64,000 nt of DNA. It comes from Peribacillus kribbensis DSM 17871 (lineage in GTDB: Bacteria > Bacillota > Bacilli > Bacillales > DSM-1321). The notes below the pieces were generated by a model. That model ran no database searches. It had not been told where the DNA came from and was given only the letters and a program-made list of their open reading frames with translations. Position 1 is the stretch's first letter, and each line of letters begins with the position of its first letter. Shown here one piece after another: positions 43,432 to 51,904 of the stretch. The stretch spans positions 193,002 to 257,001 of the forward strand of contig NZ_KE387238.1 in NCBI RefSeq assembly GCF_000430765.1, in the 5' to 3' direction. Made by a program: the position numbers and the translations under genes.

Positions 43432-43614
43432 TCAAAATAATGCAAGTTTCTCATTCCTCTGGGCGGCAGTCTCTTTATAAGTATCTGTTGGCAGATCTTC
43501 ATCTTCGAAAATTATTTCGCCTTCATTAAAATCTTCTTTAAAATCATCAAACCAATGCAACGGGAAGCATCCGATGTATCTCTCAAATTTAACGTCCTCG
43601 TAAAAGAGATCATG
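43432..43614 (-). pseudogene. Unrecognised gene fragment
   Basis: A minus-strand frame of about 60 codons without a start reads HDLFYEDVKFERYIGCFPLH, then an acidic stretch with EDFNEGEIIFEDEDLPTDTY, and stops at 43432. The composition is protein-like but no family is recognised. An in-frame stop lies just upstream (around 43620), so it is likely a decayed phage or accessory gene. Confidence 0.4.
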
Positions 43615-43857
43615 GGTCTTTCAGGGCTTTAAGTGTACACCCCTTTTCAATTTTCTGATCAGTCGGATTTTGATGAATCGTTCCTAAGCTCCACCATATA
43701 CCTTTCAGAGCTTGTTATTATAAACTTAATGTCTATCCATAACCGAATTACGTAATGCGGGGTCGATCCGTCCGTCATTCAGCAATTCATTATTCAGTTT
43801 CTTCAATGCCAGGATACTTCATCCATATGGTCATTTACGATTGTCCGATAGAAAACC

Positions 43858-44687
43858 ATGCATATTTTAGATTTCGTAAACGATCTAAAAAAAGATGGGC
43901 AAAGATGGGATGGAAAGCCGGGTCCCCTCTCCTCTTCCAGTATTAATAATTGCTATAAAGCCTTTAATAATGTTCTTTCAAGAGCAGCTGAGTGGAAGTT
44001 TATAAAAGAAAATCCAACCACGCCGGTAAAGCCGCAAAGATCAGGCAAAAAAATCAGTAGTCTATTCTAAAGAAGATGTATCGATTATTATTTCGCATTA
44101 AAAAAATGTTCCTTTCACTGGGAGATATTAATCCTCCTTGCTCTATCTACTGGAGCTTGTGAAGGAGAAATCGCCGCATTGGAATGGAAACATGTTGATT
44201 TTGAAAAAAGAACTATTTTCATTGAACAATCCATAGCCGAGGTTAAAGGAGAAGGTGTAAAAATTTAAAGATACCAAAACAGAGAGAGAACGAACTGTTT
44301 CTATCCCCATCCCTCTTGTTACCATGTTAAAAAATCTAAAAGCCCAGAGATCCCATGAAAAATTAATGGTATCAGATAAATGGGAATGGCAGGATCACTT
44401 TTTTATTTTTGCCAACGAATTTGGTAAGCCTATTTGTCCGGACAGTATTGGCCAATGGTGGAGATGGTTTACATCAAAATATAAATTAAAATATATCCAA
44501 TTCCAGGATTTGAGACATACCTCTGCCACGCTGCTAATAAATGAAGGTGTGCATGCAAAGATCATTCAAGAACGATTAGGTCATTCTAAAATTGGTACAA
44601 CGAAGTACTTATAGTCATGTACTGCAGGAAGCCGATCAATCAGCTGCATCTCACTTTGATTCCTTTTTTGAATTCAAAGAACAGTGA
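43858..44687 (+). pseudogene. Tyrosine-type phage integrase, multiply frameshifted
   Basis: The core-binding domain starts at 43858 (HILDFVNDLKKDGQR, INNCYKAFNNVLSRAAEWKF). The catalytic domain continues in other frames: LALSTGACEGEIAALEWKHV near 44150, DLRHTSATLLINEG near 44510, LGHSKIGTT near 44580, and TYSHVLQEADQS with the nucleophilic Tyr near 44615, ending at the TGA 44685. At least three frame changes or stops break it, and the first catalytic Arg (TG-x-R-x-x-E) is Cys at 44158-44160. The N-terminal arm domain is missing. It lies 125 nt from the 3' end of tRNA-Arg, the usual place for such an integrase. Confidence 0.88.
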
Positions 44688-44760
44688 ATTTTCGGTTCTG
44701 TCCCCATCTCGTCCCCAACTGATGATTTTATAAAGATTGAGGTATCTATCATTAAGTGCT

Positions 44761-44799
44761 AAAAAAGCGAAAACCCCTTATGTATCAAGGGGTTTTCGC
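44761..44799 (-). terminator. Terminator of the tRNA-Arg gene
   Basis: A perfect 13-bp stem (GCGAAAACCCCTT and its complement) with a 7-nt loop, followed on the minus strand by TTTTTT. Confidence 0.9.
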
Positions 44800-44811
44800 C
44801 TATTAATTTAG

Positions 44812-44885
44812 CGTTCCAGGAGAGATTCGAACTCACGACCTACAGCTTAGGAGGCTGTCGCTCTATCCTGCTGAGCTACTGGAAC
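44812..44885 (-). tRNA. tRNA-Arg(CCT)
   Basis: On the minus strand the acceptor stem GTTCCAG / CTGGAAC, D-arm with AGCTCAGCAGGATAGAGC, anticodon stem ACAGC / GCTGT around the loop CTCCTAA, and the T-loop GTTCGAATC are all present; the anticodon is CCT (reads AGG). The discriminator is G and CCA is not encoded. It is a single tRNA gene with its own promoter and terminator. Its 3' end faces the broken integrase, so it is the likely attachment site of the prophage remnant; no second copy of its 3' end is seen in the window. Confidence 0.95.
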
Positions 44886-44906
44886 ATTTTATCAACAACA
44901 GAATTT

Positions 44907-44935
44907 ATTATATTAAAAGAATTTCATTTGGTCAA
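44907..44935 (-). promoter_or_regulatory. Sigma-A promoter of tRNA-Arg
   Basis: On the minus strand TTGACC, a 17-nt spacer and TATAAT, ending 22 nt before the tRNA 5' end. This is nearly a consensus promoter. Confidence 0.88.
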
Positions 44936-44989
44936 TAGGTATGGCTTAAAAAAATAATTTTTTTAAATTATTTTATCCCGCAGAGGCAT

Positions 44990-45340
44990 AATTGTCCAAC
45001 TGGTTATCTTACTCTTGCTGCGTGAAGGACTAAATCCAGCCCTTCCAATAAGACGTTCATTTTCCTCTCTTATGCTCCCGATCAATTCCGGAAGATATGT
45101 CTTTTTGCTTTCCCTTTTCATGGAGAAGGGAAATGACCGAGACGGGCGTTTTCATAGTATGGACCCATGTATTGATAAATAGATGATTTTTATGCTGCCA
45201 ATGAGTTTTTTTCCTCAGCTCTGTCAGATACGCTTTCTTTGTCTGATTCAGCACTTCAGCGAAATTCTTCTGTTCACGGGAACCATCTGTCTGAAGTTCT
45301 GAACTTTCCAGAAATACGGAAGCTTCCTGATAAGCTCCTG
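44990..45340 (-). pseudogene. BceS/YvcQ-type sensor histidine kinase remnant
   Basis: A minus-strand frame without start reads EVLNQTKKAYLTELRKKT and then FINTWVHTMKTPVSVISLLH, the H-box region peculiar to intramembrane-sensing (BceS-like) kinases. After HEKGK the frame shifts; the continuing similarity (EGLDLVLHAARV) is in another frame and stops at about 44990. The membrane domain and ATPase domain are gone. It lies between the tRNA and the GH18 gene and is a dead fragment. Confidence 0.75.
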
Positions 45341-45358
45341 TTTATTAAAAAACCATGT

Positions 45359-45387
45359 AAAAAAAGGACTTTTAGAGCCCTTTTTCA
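45359..45387 (-). terminator. Probable terminator after the GH18 gene
   Basis: On the minus strand AAAAAGGGCT, a short loop and AGTCCTTTTTTT. The stem is AT-rich with one mismatch; it lies about 115 nt beyond the GH18 stop. Confidence 0.55.
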
Positions 45388-45501
45388 CATTTGGTATATA
45401 ACGTAATGATCACTCGTATAACGGCCAATGGATTATCTCTACTGTATCATAATACGGGAAAGGAGAGACCGGGAAATAATTCGGAAAATGGGGACTGCCC
45501 C

Positions 45502-46746
45502 CTAACGTCTACTCTTAAGATAAGCCCAGAGCGGAGGGGCGTCCAGGTTGAGTTCCCAGAGGGTTGTGCCTCTTAGTTTGTAGGCGTCCATGAGTTTGAG
45601 CTTTTGGATATAGCTTCTAATGTCTTCATACCAGACGGAATGTGTTTCGGTTGTTTGGTAGGTGTAGTGGGGAGACTGGGCAGAAGGATCGAACAGAATG
45701 TCGGTTTTTTTTGAGATGGCCTGGTTCTGTGCATTCAGCATGGAAAGACCTTTTGTATGGCTGCCCGGGACGGTTTTGTCGTACCCATAAAGCGGAAGGG
45801 CCGCCATGAGCTTGCTCGGATAAATGAGACGGGCCGCATAGTGAATGACCTCCTCCATCCAGTTGTAGGGCGATATAGGATCCGGCGGGCCGCCGGGATA
45901 ACCGTAATCAATGGTCATAACCGCCGTTATATCGGCTGCTGCACCAATCGCTTTATAATCATAAGCACCCACGATTCGATTGGCTGGCAGGTCTGCGGAT
46001 TTAGAATGAACATTCACCTGAAGCACCAGCGGGCCGAGTGCGTTTTTCAGCTCCTCAAGAAAGCTGTTGAAATCTCTTCTTCTCTCAGGAGGAATGAATT
46101 CAATATCAATGCTGACTCCCCCATAGCCCTTTTCTCTGGCAAGGGCGGCAAGACTCGAGGAAAGGCTGCGGCGGTAAGCAGCATTGCCTAATACCCTTCC
46201 AGCAAGCTCAGGAACAAATTTCTCATTTACATAATTCCGGACCATCAATAAAGGAAGAACTCCCAGCTCACGCGCTCTTTGCACAATGCCCCCATCATCC
46301 AATTCCGCATAGGCATGGCCTTTTTCTGAAAAAGTAAAAGCCGTGACAGCCAGATACGTTATATTACCATGAATCTGTTCGAGCTTGCGCAGGACTCTTT
46401 CCGGATTATAGGGAACAACAAATGCAAGAACCTCGGGTGAATATCGTTTCGGGCTCGGTACATTAATGATCCTGCCGGCAGCGGGCTTTGATTCCAATCC
46501 AGGATTTGCGGCTAAAATTCGGGAAACAGTGGTCTCATACCGCATCGCAATGGACGTAAGTGTATCCCCCGTCTTAATTATATACCCTCTGACCGGAAGT
46601 TCCGTCCTTCGTAAATACAGCGGAAGTCCAGGAATAATGTCACTGGACGCCAGCCCATTATCCCCCATGATCACAGACAGCGGAACACGATACTTTTGGG
46701 AAATGTCCCATAAATTATCTCTGGCTTTCACTACATAAACAGGCAT
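45502..46746 (-). CDS. LysM-domain glycoside hydrolase family 18 (spore cortex/peptidoglycan hydrolase type)
   Basis: The 414-residue protein has two LysM repeats (about 1-45, with YVVKARDNLWDISQKY; about 52-97, with YIIKTGDTLTSIAMRY) and a GH18 barrel from about residue 105. The catalytic strand reads YGGVSIDIEFI, giving the D-x-E pair expected for GH18, and DITAVMTIDYGYPGG follows. It resembles B. subtilis YaaH/SleL and YdhD, N-acetylglucosaminidases acting on cortex peptidoglycan. There is no signal peptide, as in YaaH. The start is uncertain (46746, 46752 or GTG 46755); 46746 has AAGG 10 nt upstream. Confidence 0.87.
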   Translation of the reverse strand: MPVYVVKARDNLWDISQKYRVPLSVIMGDNGLASSDIIPGLPLYLRRTELPVRGYIIKTGDTLTSIAMRYETTVSRILAANPGLESKPAAGRIINVPSPKRYSPEVLAFVVPYNPERVLRKLEQIHGNITYLAVTAFTFSEKGHAYAELDDGGIVQRARELGVLPLLMVRNYVNEKFVPELAGRVLGNAAYRRSLSSSLAALAREKGYGGVSIDIEFIPPERRRDFNSFLEELKNALGPLVLQVNVHSKSADLPANRIVGAYDYKAIGAAADITAVMTIDYGYPGGPPDPISPYNWMEEVIHYAARLIYPSKLMAALPLYGYDKTVPGSHTKGLSMLNAQNQAISKKTDILFDPSAQSPHYTYQTTETHSVWYEDIRSYIQKLKLMDAYKLRGTTLWELNLDAPPLWAYLKSRR

Positions 46747-46796
46747 TTTCATCACGCCTTTTTATACAGATTATTCAGTTCCTCCTGCTGTTTTCC

Positions 46797-47414
46797 TTAT
46801 TTTTTTAGTAAATCTGTAAAGTGGGAAAGGATTCTAGCGGTTAATCCCCAGATCACCCGATCTTTATAAAGATAAAAATACTCGTCCAGCTGCCTTGGCC
46901 TCCATTGGTAATTTTCCCCTCCGACCAGAAGCTCCATGGGAAACCCCTCTTCCGGCTCAGCCCTAAAATGGACCTTATATATTCTAGGTGCTGTATTCAG
47001 GAAGTAGGATAGCGGCACCGTGAAAATTTCACCTACCTCGGAGGAGTTAGGGGTAATGGAATGAAAATCATCGATAAACCCTGTAAAAGGATACACAATC
47101 ATCCCATAGGGAGAGAGCAGAAAATCAATGGGCATCACCTGGGATATGGATTCCCTTGCGATACCGAGCTCCTCCACCGTTTCCCTTATGGCCGCATTTT
47201 TTTCGTCATGGTCACAAGGATCGATCCTGCCTCCCGGAAAACAGACCTCGCCCGGCTGCCTCCTAAGTTCCATCGAGCGGACTTCGAATACTACATGAAG
47301 TTCATCTTCCCTTTGGACAAGCGGGATTAACACCGAATATTTTGAAAAGCTTTCACTTCCTAATATGACAGGAGTATGGCTTTGCACTTTTTCGATGATT
47401 GTTTCTTTCTCCAT
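46797..47414 (-). CDS. Nudix hydrolase, CoA pyrophosphatase type
   Basis: The 205-residue protein starts at ATG 47414 (GAGGTGG upstream). The Nudix box is visible as CFPGGRID, then AAIRETVEELGI, and the preceding RRQPGEVCFPGG corresponds to the UPF0035/CoA-specific signature of NudL and PCD1-like enzymes. These hydrolyse CoA derivatives to phosphopantetheine and 3',5'-ADP. It lies between the GH18 gene and the divergent YhcN-type gene. Confidence 0.85.
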   Translation of the reverse strand: MEKETIIEKVQSHTPVILGSESFSKYSVLIPLVQREDELHVVFEVRSMELRRQPGEVCFPGGRIDPCDHDEKNAAIRETVEELGIARESISQVMPIDFLLSPYGMIVYPFTGFIDDFHSITPNSSEVGEIFTVPLSYFLNTAPRIYKVHFRAEPEEGFPMELLVGGENYQWRPRQLDEYFYLYKDRVIWGLTARILSHFTDLLKK

Positions 47415-47630
47415 TTGATCCACCTCACAAAAACATGGCTATAACTTTATTATCCCATTTTTTATGGAAATGGGTTATTTATTTACCCTAATAATTTTTC
47501 CTGTAACAAAGATTTCTGCTTTTCCATACCACCTTGACAGCCCATCTTTTCCAATTCTTTCGTGTGCATAGTTCCATTCAGGATTCGGAAAGCTATACAA
47601 GAACCAGCTATCAAAAGGAGTGATTTTTTA

Positions 47631-48398
47631 ATGAATAGAAACTTGGTTGCTGCCGCAATGGTTCTTGGCCTTTCTTCACTTGCAGGCTGCGGTGCTAATG
47701 ACAATAATGGAGTTAAAAACAGAGCAAATAATGGTGCTGAACGCATTCAAGATATTGGTGACAATGTAAATAACGGCAGACTTCGGAATGAAGAACGCAT
47801 TGAGGACAAAGTGGAAAAAATGCGCAAAGTGGACCGTGCTCATGTTATTGTGTCTAAAAACAATGCCTATGTGGCATTAAGACTTAACGATGATCACAAC
47901 AATAACCGTTTAGGTACACGATCAGACAGAGGAAGAATCAACAACATAGGACCTAACGGGGATATGGTTGATAATAACAATGGTGTTGGAACTTATGGAG
48001 GCGTCGGTGACGGAAACAGATATCAGGACCATACAGGCATCCGGAACAATGATGACAACAACCATTCAGGAAACATTTCAGGAAATAATAATGGCATGAT
48101 TAACGGCGGCCGTAATAATGCTGGCGATAATATGTTTGATAATAATAATAATAACAATGATAACAATTACAAAAATAAACGTGACTACAGTAAAGTGGAC
48201 ACAAAGTTTGAACAGCAGGTAGCCGATCAAGTACGAAAGGCAGACAGCAGCATCCATAAAGTGTATGTTTCTTCTGACCGCGGCTTTTACGACAGAATGT
48301 CCGATTATGCTGATGATATCCGAAACGGAAACAATGACGGGCTGTTGAACAATTTCAATGACTATGTCAGAGGATTTTTTAACATTAACAACCGCTAA
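47631..48398 (+). CDS. YhcN/YlaJ family sporulation lipoprotein with Asn-rich insert
   Basis: The 255-residue protein starts at ATG 47631 (AAAAGGAGTGA upstream). It has a lipoprotein signal with lipobox LAGC (residues 17-20), a YhcN-like first part (about 40-95; VEKMRKVDRAHVIVSKNNAY), a long Asn/Gly/Asp-rich low-complexity middle (about 88-185) and a second conserved part (FEQQVADQVRKADSSIHKVY, then DRGFYDRMSDYADDIRN). YhcN proteins are found in the spore inner membrane and coat. The split by an Asn-rich linker of about 90 residues is unusual in extent. Confidence 0.85.
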   Translation: MNRNLVAAAMVLGLSSLAGCGANDNNGVKNRANNGAERIQDIGDNVNNGRLRNEERIEDKVEKMRKVDRAHVIVSKNNAYVALRLNDDHNNNRLGTRSDRGRINNIGPNGDMVDNNNGVGTYGGVGDGNRYQDHTGIRNNDDNNHSGNISGNNNGMINGGRNNAGDNMFDNNNNNNDNNYKNKRDYSKVDTKFEQQVADQVRKADSSIHKVYVSSDRGFYDRMSDYADDIRNGNNDGLLNNFNDYVRGFFNINNR

Positions 48399-48421
48399 AC
48401 CCCTAAATGACAAAATAATAA

Positions 48422-48457
48422 CCCTGCACAAGGAAAAAGTCCTCTGTGCAGGGGTTT
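48422..48457 (+). terminator. Terminator after the YhcN-type gene
   Basis: CCCTGCACAAGG pairs with CCT-c-TGTGCAGGG and is followed by GTTTATT. Confidence 0.75.
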
Positions 48458-48599
48458 ATTCTATGGTGATTGCCTCGGTCAATAATTTGATATCCGAAAA
48501 GATTTCTTTCTTTACTGCTTCTCTGTGGCAGGAACGGTATTCATATATCAGCCATTCCAGTTCTCTAAATAATATGCTATACTCTTCTTTCTCTAACAT
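48456..48599 (-). CDS. Small protein of unknown function (47 aa)
   Basis: A minus-strand frame of 47 residues starts at ATG 48599 with GGGAGG 5 nt upstream and reads MLEKEEYSILFRELEWLIYE at its start, a Glu/Lys-rich helical protein. It converges on the YhcN-type gene and stops inside that gene's terminator. The good ribosome binding site and helical pattern support a real small gene; function unknown. Confidence 0.6.
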   Translation of the reverse strand: MLEKEEYSILFRELEWLIYEYRSCHREAVKKEIFSDIKLLTEAITIE

Positions 48600-48863
48600 G
48601 GCATCCTCCCTTATGTTTCTCCAGTCTTAGTCAGTTTATAGGAGTATAGTTATATTTCCCCTGTTCTACCTGCTTCAATCCTTTCTTCCTCAATTAACAA
48701 AATTTTACACACAAAATGGTACATTCCCTTTTTTCCTCCTCCTAAACATCTTTCACGACGGTAAGTATTAACAGAAGCGTCAAGTTCTCTTCCCGTTTAG
48801 AGCCGCTCTTAAAGGGTATCCATAATATATGGTTAAATATTTGAATTGAAGGAGGACAATAAG

Positions 48864-48992
48864 ATGGATCGAAAAAAGTTGATGATGAGTTCTTTAGCAG
48901 TAGGAGCGGCCTATTTATTAAGAAATAAGGAATCACGCGGTAAAGTAATGAATCAGCTGCAATCACTGGGTATGTCTAAGAAAAAGCGCTAA
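48864..48992 (+). CDS. Small basic protein of unknown function (42 aa)
   Basis: ATG 48864 has AAGGAGG 7 nt upstream, and the frame encodes 42 residues with a short hydrophobic N-terminal helix (MMSSLAVGAAYLLRN) and a Lys/Arg-rich end (MSKKKR). A strong terminator follows 7 nt after the stop, so this is a complete single-gene unit. It resembles the very small membrane-associated Bacillus proteins of the YtxH/YrzQ kind in layout; no family is assigned. Confidence 0.75.
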   Translation: MDRKKLMMSSLAVGAAYLLRNKESRGKVMNQLQSLGMSKKKR

Positions 48993-48998
48993 GCCGTG

Positions 48999-49044
48999 AA
49001 AAAGCTGCATCCTCCCCTGATGGCAGAGGATGCAGCTTTTTTTT
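48999..49044 (+). terminator. Terminator after the 42-aa gene
   Basis: A 16-bp stem starting AAAAAGCTGCATCCTC with an 11-nt loop and a following run of eight T. Confidence 0.92.
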
Positions 49045-49186
49045 CACGAATTTCTCCCCTCCCCCCAATCTCACTGGGGTTACCTCCTATTAAGAAATTT
49101 TCCTTTTATAAACAGGGTTATTTGTCCATAACATTTTTCTGCCCGCTGAATACAGTAATCTTAGGAACTTGAAAGGGGGATAAAAA

Positions 49187-49618
49187 ATGACATTCTGGAT
49201 GAATAACAGAAATAATGGAAATCAGAGAAGGACCAATAATTTTAACGGATTTGGCTATGATGGCGGCGGTGAAGGTGGAGATTCAAACAGTCGTTCCAAT
49301 TCAGATTCTGATGTGGATTTCGATATCGACAACGATTTGAATTCCTCTTCCAGATCGAATTCAGATGTAGATACTGATGTAAATACGCGAAATGACAGTG
49401 ATAATGATAACGATAATGATAATGAATTAAAAAATAACAATAAAAGCAACTCCACTGCCAATTCAAAAGTATTGAACAGCGGTAACGCAAGAGTAGATTT
49501 CTGCATTGATATTAATGTAGATTCCGAATCCAGGTCCCGAGTACGTTCAAGGTCTGAATCAGATGCCGATTCTGAACAGGATCAACAACAAAACCAGGAT
49601 CAAGATCAGGACAGATGA
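49187..49618 (+). CDS. Ser/Asp/Asn-rich low-complexity protein, possible spore surface protein
   Basis: The 143-residue protein is preceded by AAAGGGGG 7 nt before the ATG and ended by a strong terminator. After a Gly/Asn-rich start it consists of Ser-Asp and Asn-Asp repeats (SNSDSDVDFDIDNDLN, then NDSDNDNDNDNE), a short conserved-looking island with a single Cys (NARVDFCIDINVDSES) and a Gln/Asp tail. Similar acidic, repetitive proteins occur in spore coats and exosporium of Bacillaceae. No catalytic domain; role is inference from composition and neighbours. Confidence 0.7.
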   Translation: MTFWMNNRNNGNQRRTNNFNGFGYDGGGEGGDSNSRSNSDSDVDFDIDNDLNSSSRSNSDVDTDVNTRNDSDNDNDNDNELKNNNKSNSTANSKVLNSGNARVDFCIDINVDSESRSRVRSRSESDADSEQDQQQNQDQDQDR

Positions 49619-49627
49619 TAAGAAAAT

Positions 49628-49662
49628 GCGAGATAGAATTCTCTATCTCGCTTATTTTTTTT
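49628..49662. terminator. Bidirectional terminator between converging genes
   Basis: GCGAGATAGA and TCTATCTCGC form a perfect 10-bp stem with loop ATTC, followed by TTATTTTTTTT on the plus strand; on the minus strand ATTTTCTT follows. It serves the low-complexity protein gene and the kinase gene ending at 49661. Confidence 0.85.
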
Positions 49663-50917
49663 AAAACTGTTCATTTTTAATGACTGCCGGAAAGGTAAAG
49701 GTAAAGGTGGTACCTGCTCCAACTGCACTTTCTACGGAAATGGTTCCTTTCATCGCCTTTACAATTCCATAAACGACCATCATCCCAAGTCCGGTCCCCC
49801 TCTTCCCCTTGGTTGAATAATAAGGCTCGCCCAGTTTACTGATCTGATCTTTAGTCATGCCCACCCCTGTATCCTTCACTTCAATGGTGATATCATATTC
49901 ACTGAAATGGGTGCTGATCGTCAGTTGTCCTCCTCCAGGCATGGATTCAATCGCGTTTTTAATGACATTTAAAAAGCACTGTTGAAACTTTTGGCGGTCG
50001 CCCCTTATCGTTCCTACAAGGGAAAAGTTGGTTGAAATCTGAACAGAATACTGGTTGGCTGTCGGCCTGAGAATATTGATGACTTGTGTCAGCTCTTTTT
50101 TCACCTGCAGCTCTTCCATATAGTCCAGGGCCGGCTTTGAAAATGTAAGGTAGTCCTGGATGACTCTTTCGGCAGACTCAAGCTCCTGGGAGACGATGGC
50201 AAGGTATTCATTCCTCTTGTGTGCAGGCACAGAGGGATCCTTTAACAATTGGACAAACCCGCTGGCTGCTGTCAATGGATTGCGGATTTCATGTGAGATA
50301 GCAGCCCCCATCTGCTCAACCGCTTCCAATTTTTCTGTCTTGACCAATGATTGATACATCAGGATATTTCTGCGGATAAACTCAATAAAATACGAATAAA
50401 TCCCGACGCCCAGGGGAGGGATCAGAAGGTACGCAAACCAAGCATCAAAGTGATTGACTGGAGGATCAAAAACTTCCAAACAGATAGCCGTAAAGATGCT
50501 TACGGTGATGCTGATCATGACCGATGCCATAATCTTCTGCCTGGAGCCGATTTTAACGTACCATGGATGCAGGCGCCAAAGCAGGAACCCGATGGGTGCA
50601 TATAGAAGCGCATTCGCCAAAAATCCCCCATCTGTATCAAAAAAGCTGCGCAGAACAATACATAGTGCACACATTAAAGGGCCAAGTCCCAGGTACAGCC
50701 CAGATATGATGATGGGGATTTCTCTTAAGTCAAAATGGAGATTGGGGGCTGGTGTGTACGAAACTGCCAAGCAAACCCATAATGAGAAGGCAAAAAAGAA
50801 AATGGATGTCGTTTTGGATAACGTACGATTGCTCTTCTTTTCAAACCAGATTAACGAGAAAAACGCGATCACAATCAAAAGGGATAGATTATAAAATAAA
50901 TGCCTGGTTATTTCCAC
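49661..50917 (-). CDS. Membrane sensor histidine kinase (KinB-like, 5TM-Lyt type)
   Basis: The N-terminal half has five or six membrane helices with the LytS/KinB-type pattern DLREIPIIISGLYLGLGP, followed by HisKA (MGAAISHEIRNPLTAASGFV) and HATPase_c (NVIKNAIESMPGGG, DTGVGM, GTGLGMMVVYGI). It resembles sporulation kinase B, which feeds the Spo0 phosphorelay. The GTG at 50917 (GGTGG upstream, placing the first helix at the N-terminus) is preferred over the ATG at 51001, which would add 28 polar residues; this is uncertain. Confidence 0.85.
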   Translation of the reverse strand: MEITRHLFYNLSLLIVIAFFSLIWFEKKSNRTLSKTTSIFFFAFSLWVCLAVSYTPAPNLHFDLREIPIIISGLYLGLGPLMCALCIVLRSFFDTDGGFLANALLYAPIGFLLWRLHPWYVKIGSRQKIMASVMISITVSIFTAICLEVFDPPVNHFDAWFAYLLIPPLGVGIYSYFIEFIRRNILMYQSLVKTEKLEAVEQMGAAISHEIRNPLTAASGFVQLLKDPSVPAHKRNEYLAIVSQELESAERVIQDYLTFSKPALDYMEELQVKKELTQVINILRPTANQYSVQISTNFSLVGTIRGDRQKFQQCFLNVIKNAIESMPGGGQLTISTHFSEYDITIEVKDTGVGMTKDQISKLGEPYYSTKGKRGTGLGMMVVYGIVKAMKGTISVESAVGAGTTFTFTFPAVIKNEQF

Positions 50918-51151
50918 ATCATCCACCGTCCGTCGGCTTAAATTATAGAAAATGATTAAATCTTCATAGTGAGGCCAAGCATTCTTGCTGCTTATGTTCA
51001 TTGTCGGCTGATGAAGGGGATTTCGCGATTCGTTTCAGCTGAGGAAATCCTGCGAGAAAAAAGATTTTATTTTACCACAGTTTACTAGAAAAACAGGATT
51101 TATTCAAAACATTTCGACAATTACTCCAAAAAATCTGTCTATCTATGCTCT

Positions 51152-51190
51152 ATATGAAAAAGCCGTCCCGATCAAGGACAGCTTTTTCAT
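51152..51190 (-). terminator. Terminator after the YetF-type gene
   Basis: GAAAAAGC-T-GTCC pairs with GGAC-G-GCTTTTTC around a 7-nt loop; T-run is part of the stem. Confidence 0.75.
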
Positions 51191-51199
51191 ATACCCATA

Positions 51200-51856
51200 T
51201 TACCCCAGACAGTGCTCGTAAGTTTTTATAAAAAAACCTTCCGGCCTGGACCATTCTGCATAATAGATTTCTCCTATGTCTCGGTACCCCTCTTTTTCAA
51301 GGGACTGTCTAAGCCATCCTAAATCCTCGCCAAGTCTTTTAAGATTCTCATCATGTATTTTTCCTTCATTGACAAGGAGGATCGATGGCTCTTCAACAGG
51401 CGGCCGGTCTGGATATTTCAGTACACTGATATCTCCGCTGTTCTCCAGGATGACATAATTCACATCCTTTAAACTGAAGATGCCTTTTTGCCTCAGCATG
51501 CCTCTTAGCTCCTCCAGCTCAAGGCTTGCCTTTTCCAGCTCATTGATACTTACTCTTCCATTTTGTATTAATGTTTGGCTTGTTCCTTTCAAAGGGCCGC
51601 GGAGTTTGTCAAACTTCTGGGTAAGCTTCTCTACACAAAAGATTAAAGCAGCCCATACGGCAATCGAATAAAGCATCTGCGGAATGGTGTGGTCCTGATG
51701 GTAAATGGTTTCCTCTACGGTACCGCCAAGGATCAGGGCATATACAAAATCAAAGGGAGTAACCTGGGACATTCGTTTTTTGCCCAGGATTCTTGTAACG
51801 AAAACGAGTGCAGCCAGGCCGACCACCAGCTTACTGATGATAGATAGATAAAGCAT
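51200..51856 (-). CDS. YetF/DUF421 family membrane protein
   Basis: The 218-residue protein has three N-terminal helices with the family motif RILGKKRMSQVTPFDFVYAL and LGGTVEETI, then a soluble domain with GRVSINELEKASLELEELRG and MLRQKGIFSLKDVNYVILE. Proteins of this group are found in spore membranes and vegetative cells (YetF, YrbG, YdfS); 2Duf-type members affect germinant or spore-core permeability. GGGAGG precedes the ATG. It follows the beta-helix gene on the same strand with a 48-nt gap. Confidence 0.87.
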   Translation of the reverse strand: MLYLSIISKLVVGLAALVFVTRILGKKRMSQVTPFDFVYALILGGTVEETIYHQDHTIPQMLYSIAVWAALIFCVEKLTQKFDKLRGPLKGTSQTLIQNGRVSINELEKASLELEELRGMLRQKGIFSLKDVNYVILENSGDISVLKYPDRPPVEEPSILLVNEGKIHDENLKRLGEDLGWLRQSLEKEGYRDIGEIYYAEWSRPEGFFIKTYEHCLG

Positions 51857-51904
51857 CAGGCTTTTTTACCTCCCACTATATGAATACCCTTCTCCTTCCC
51901 CTTT

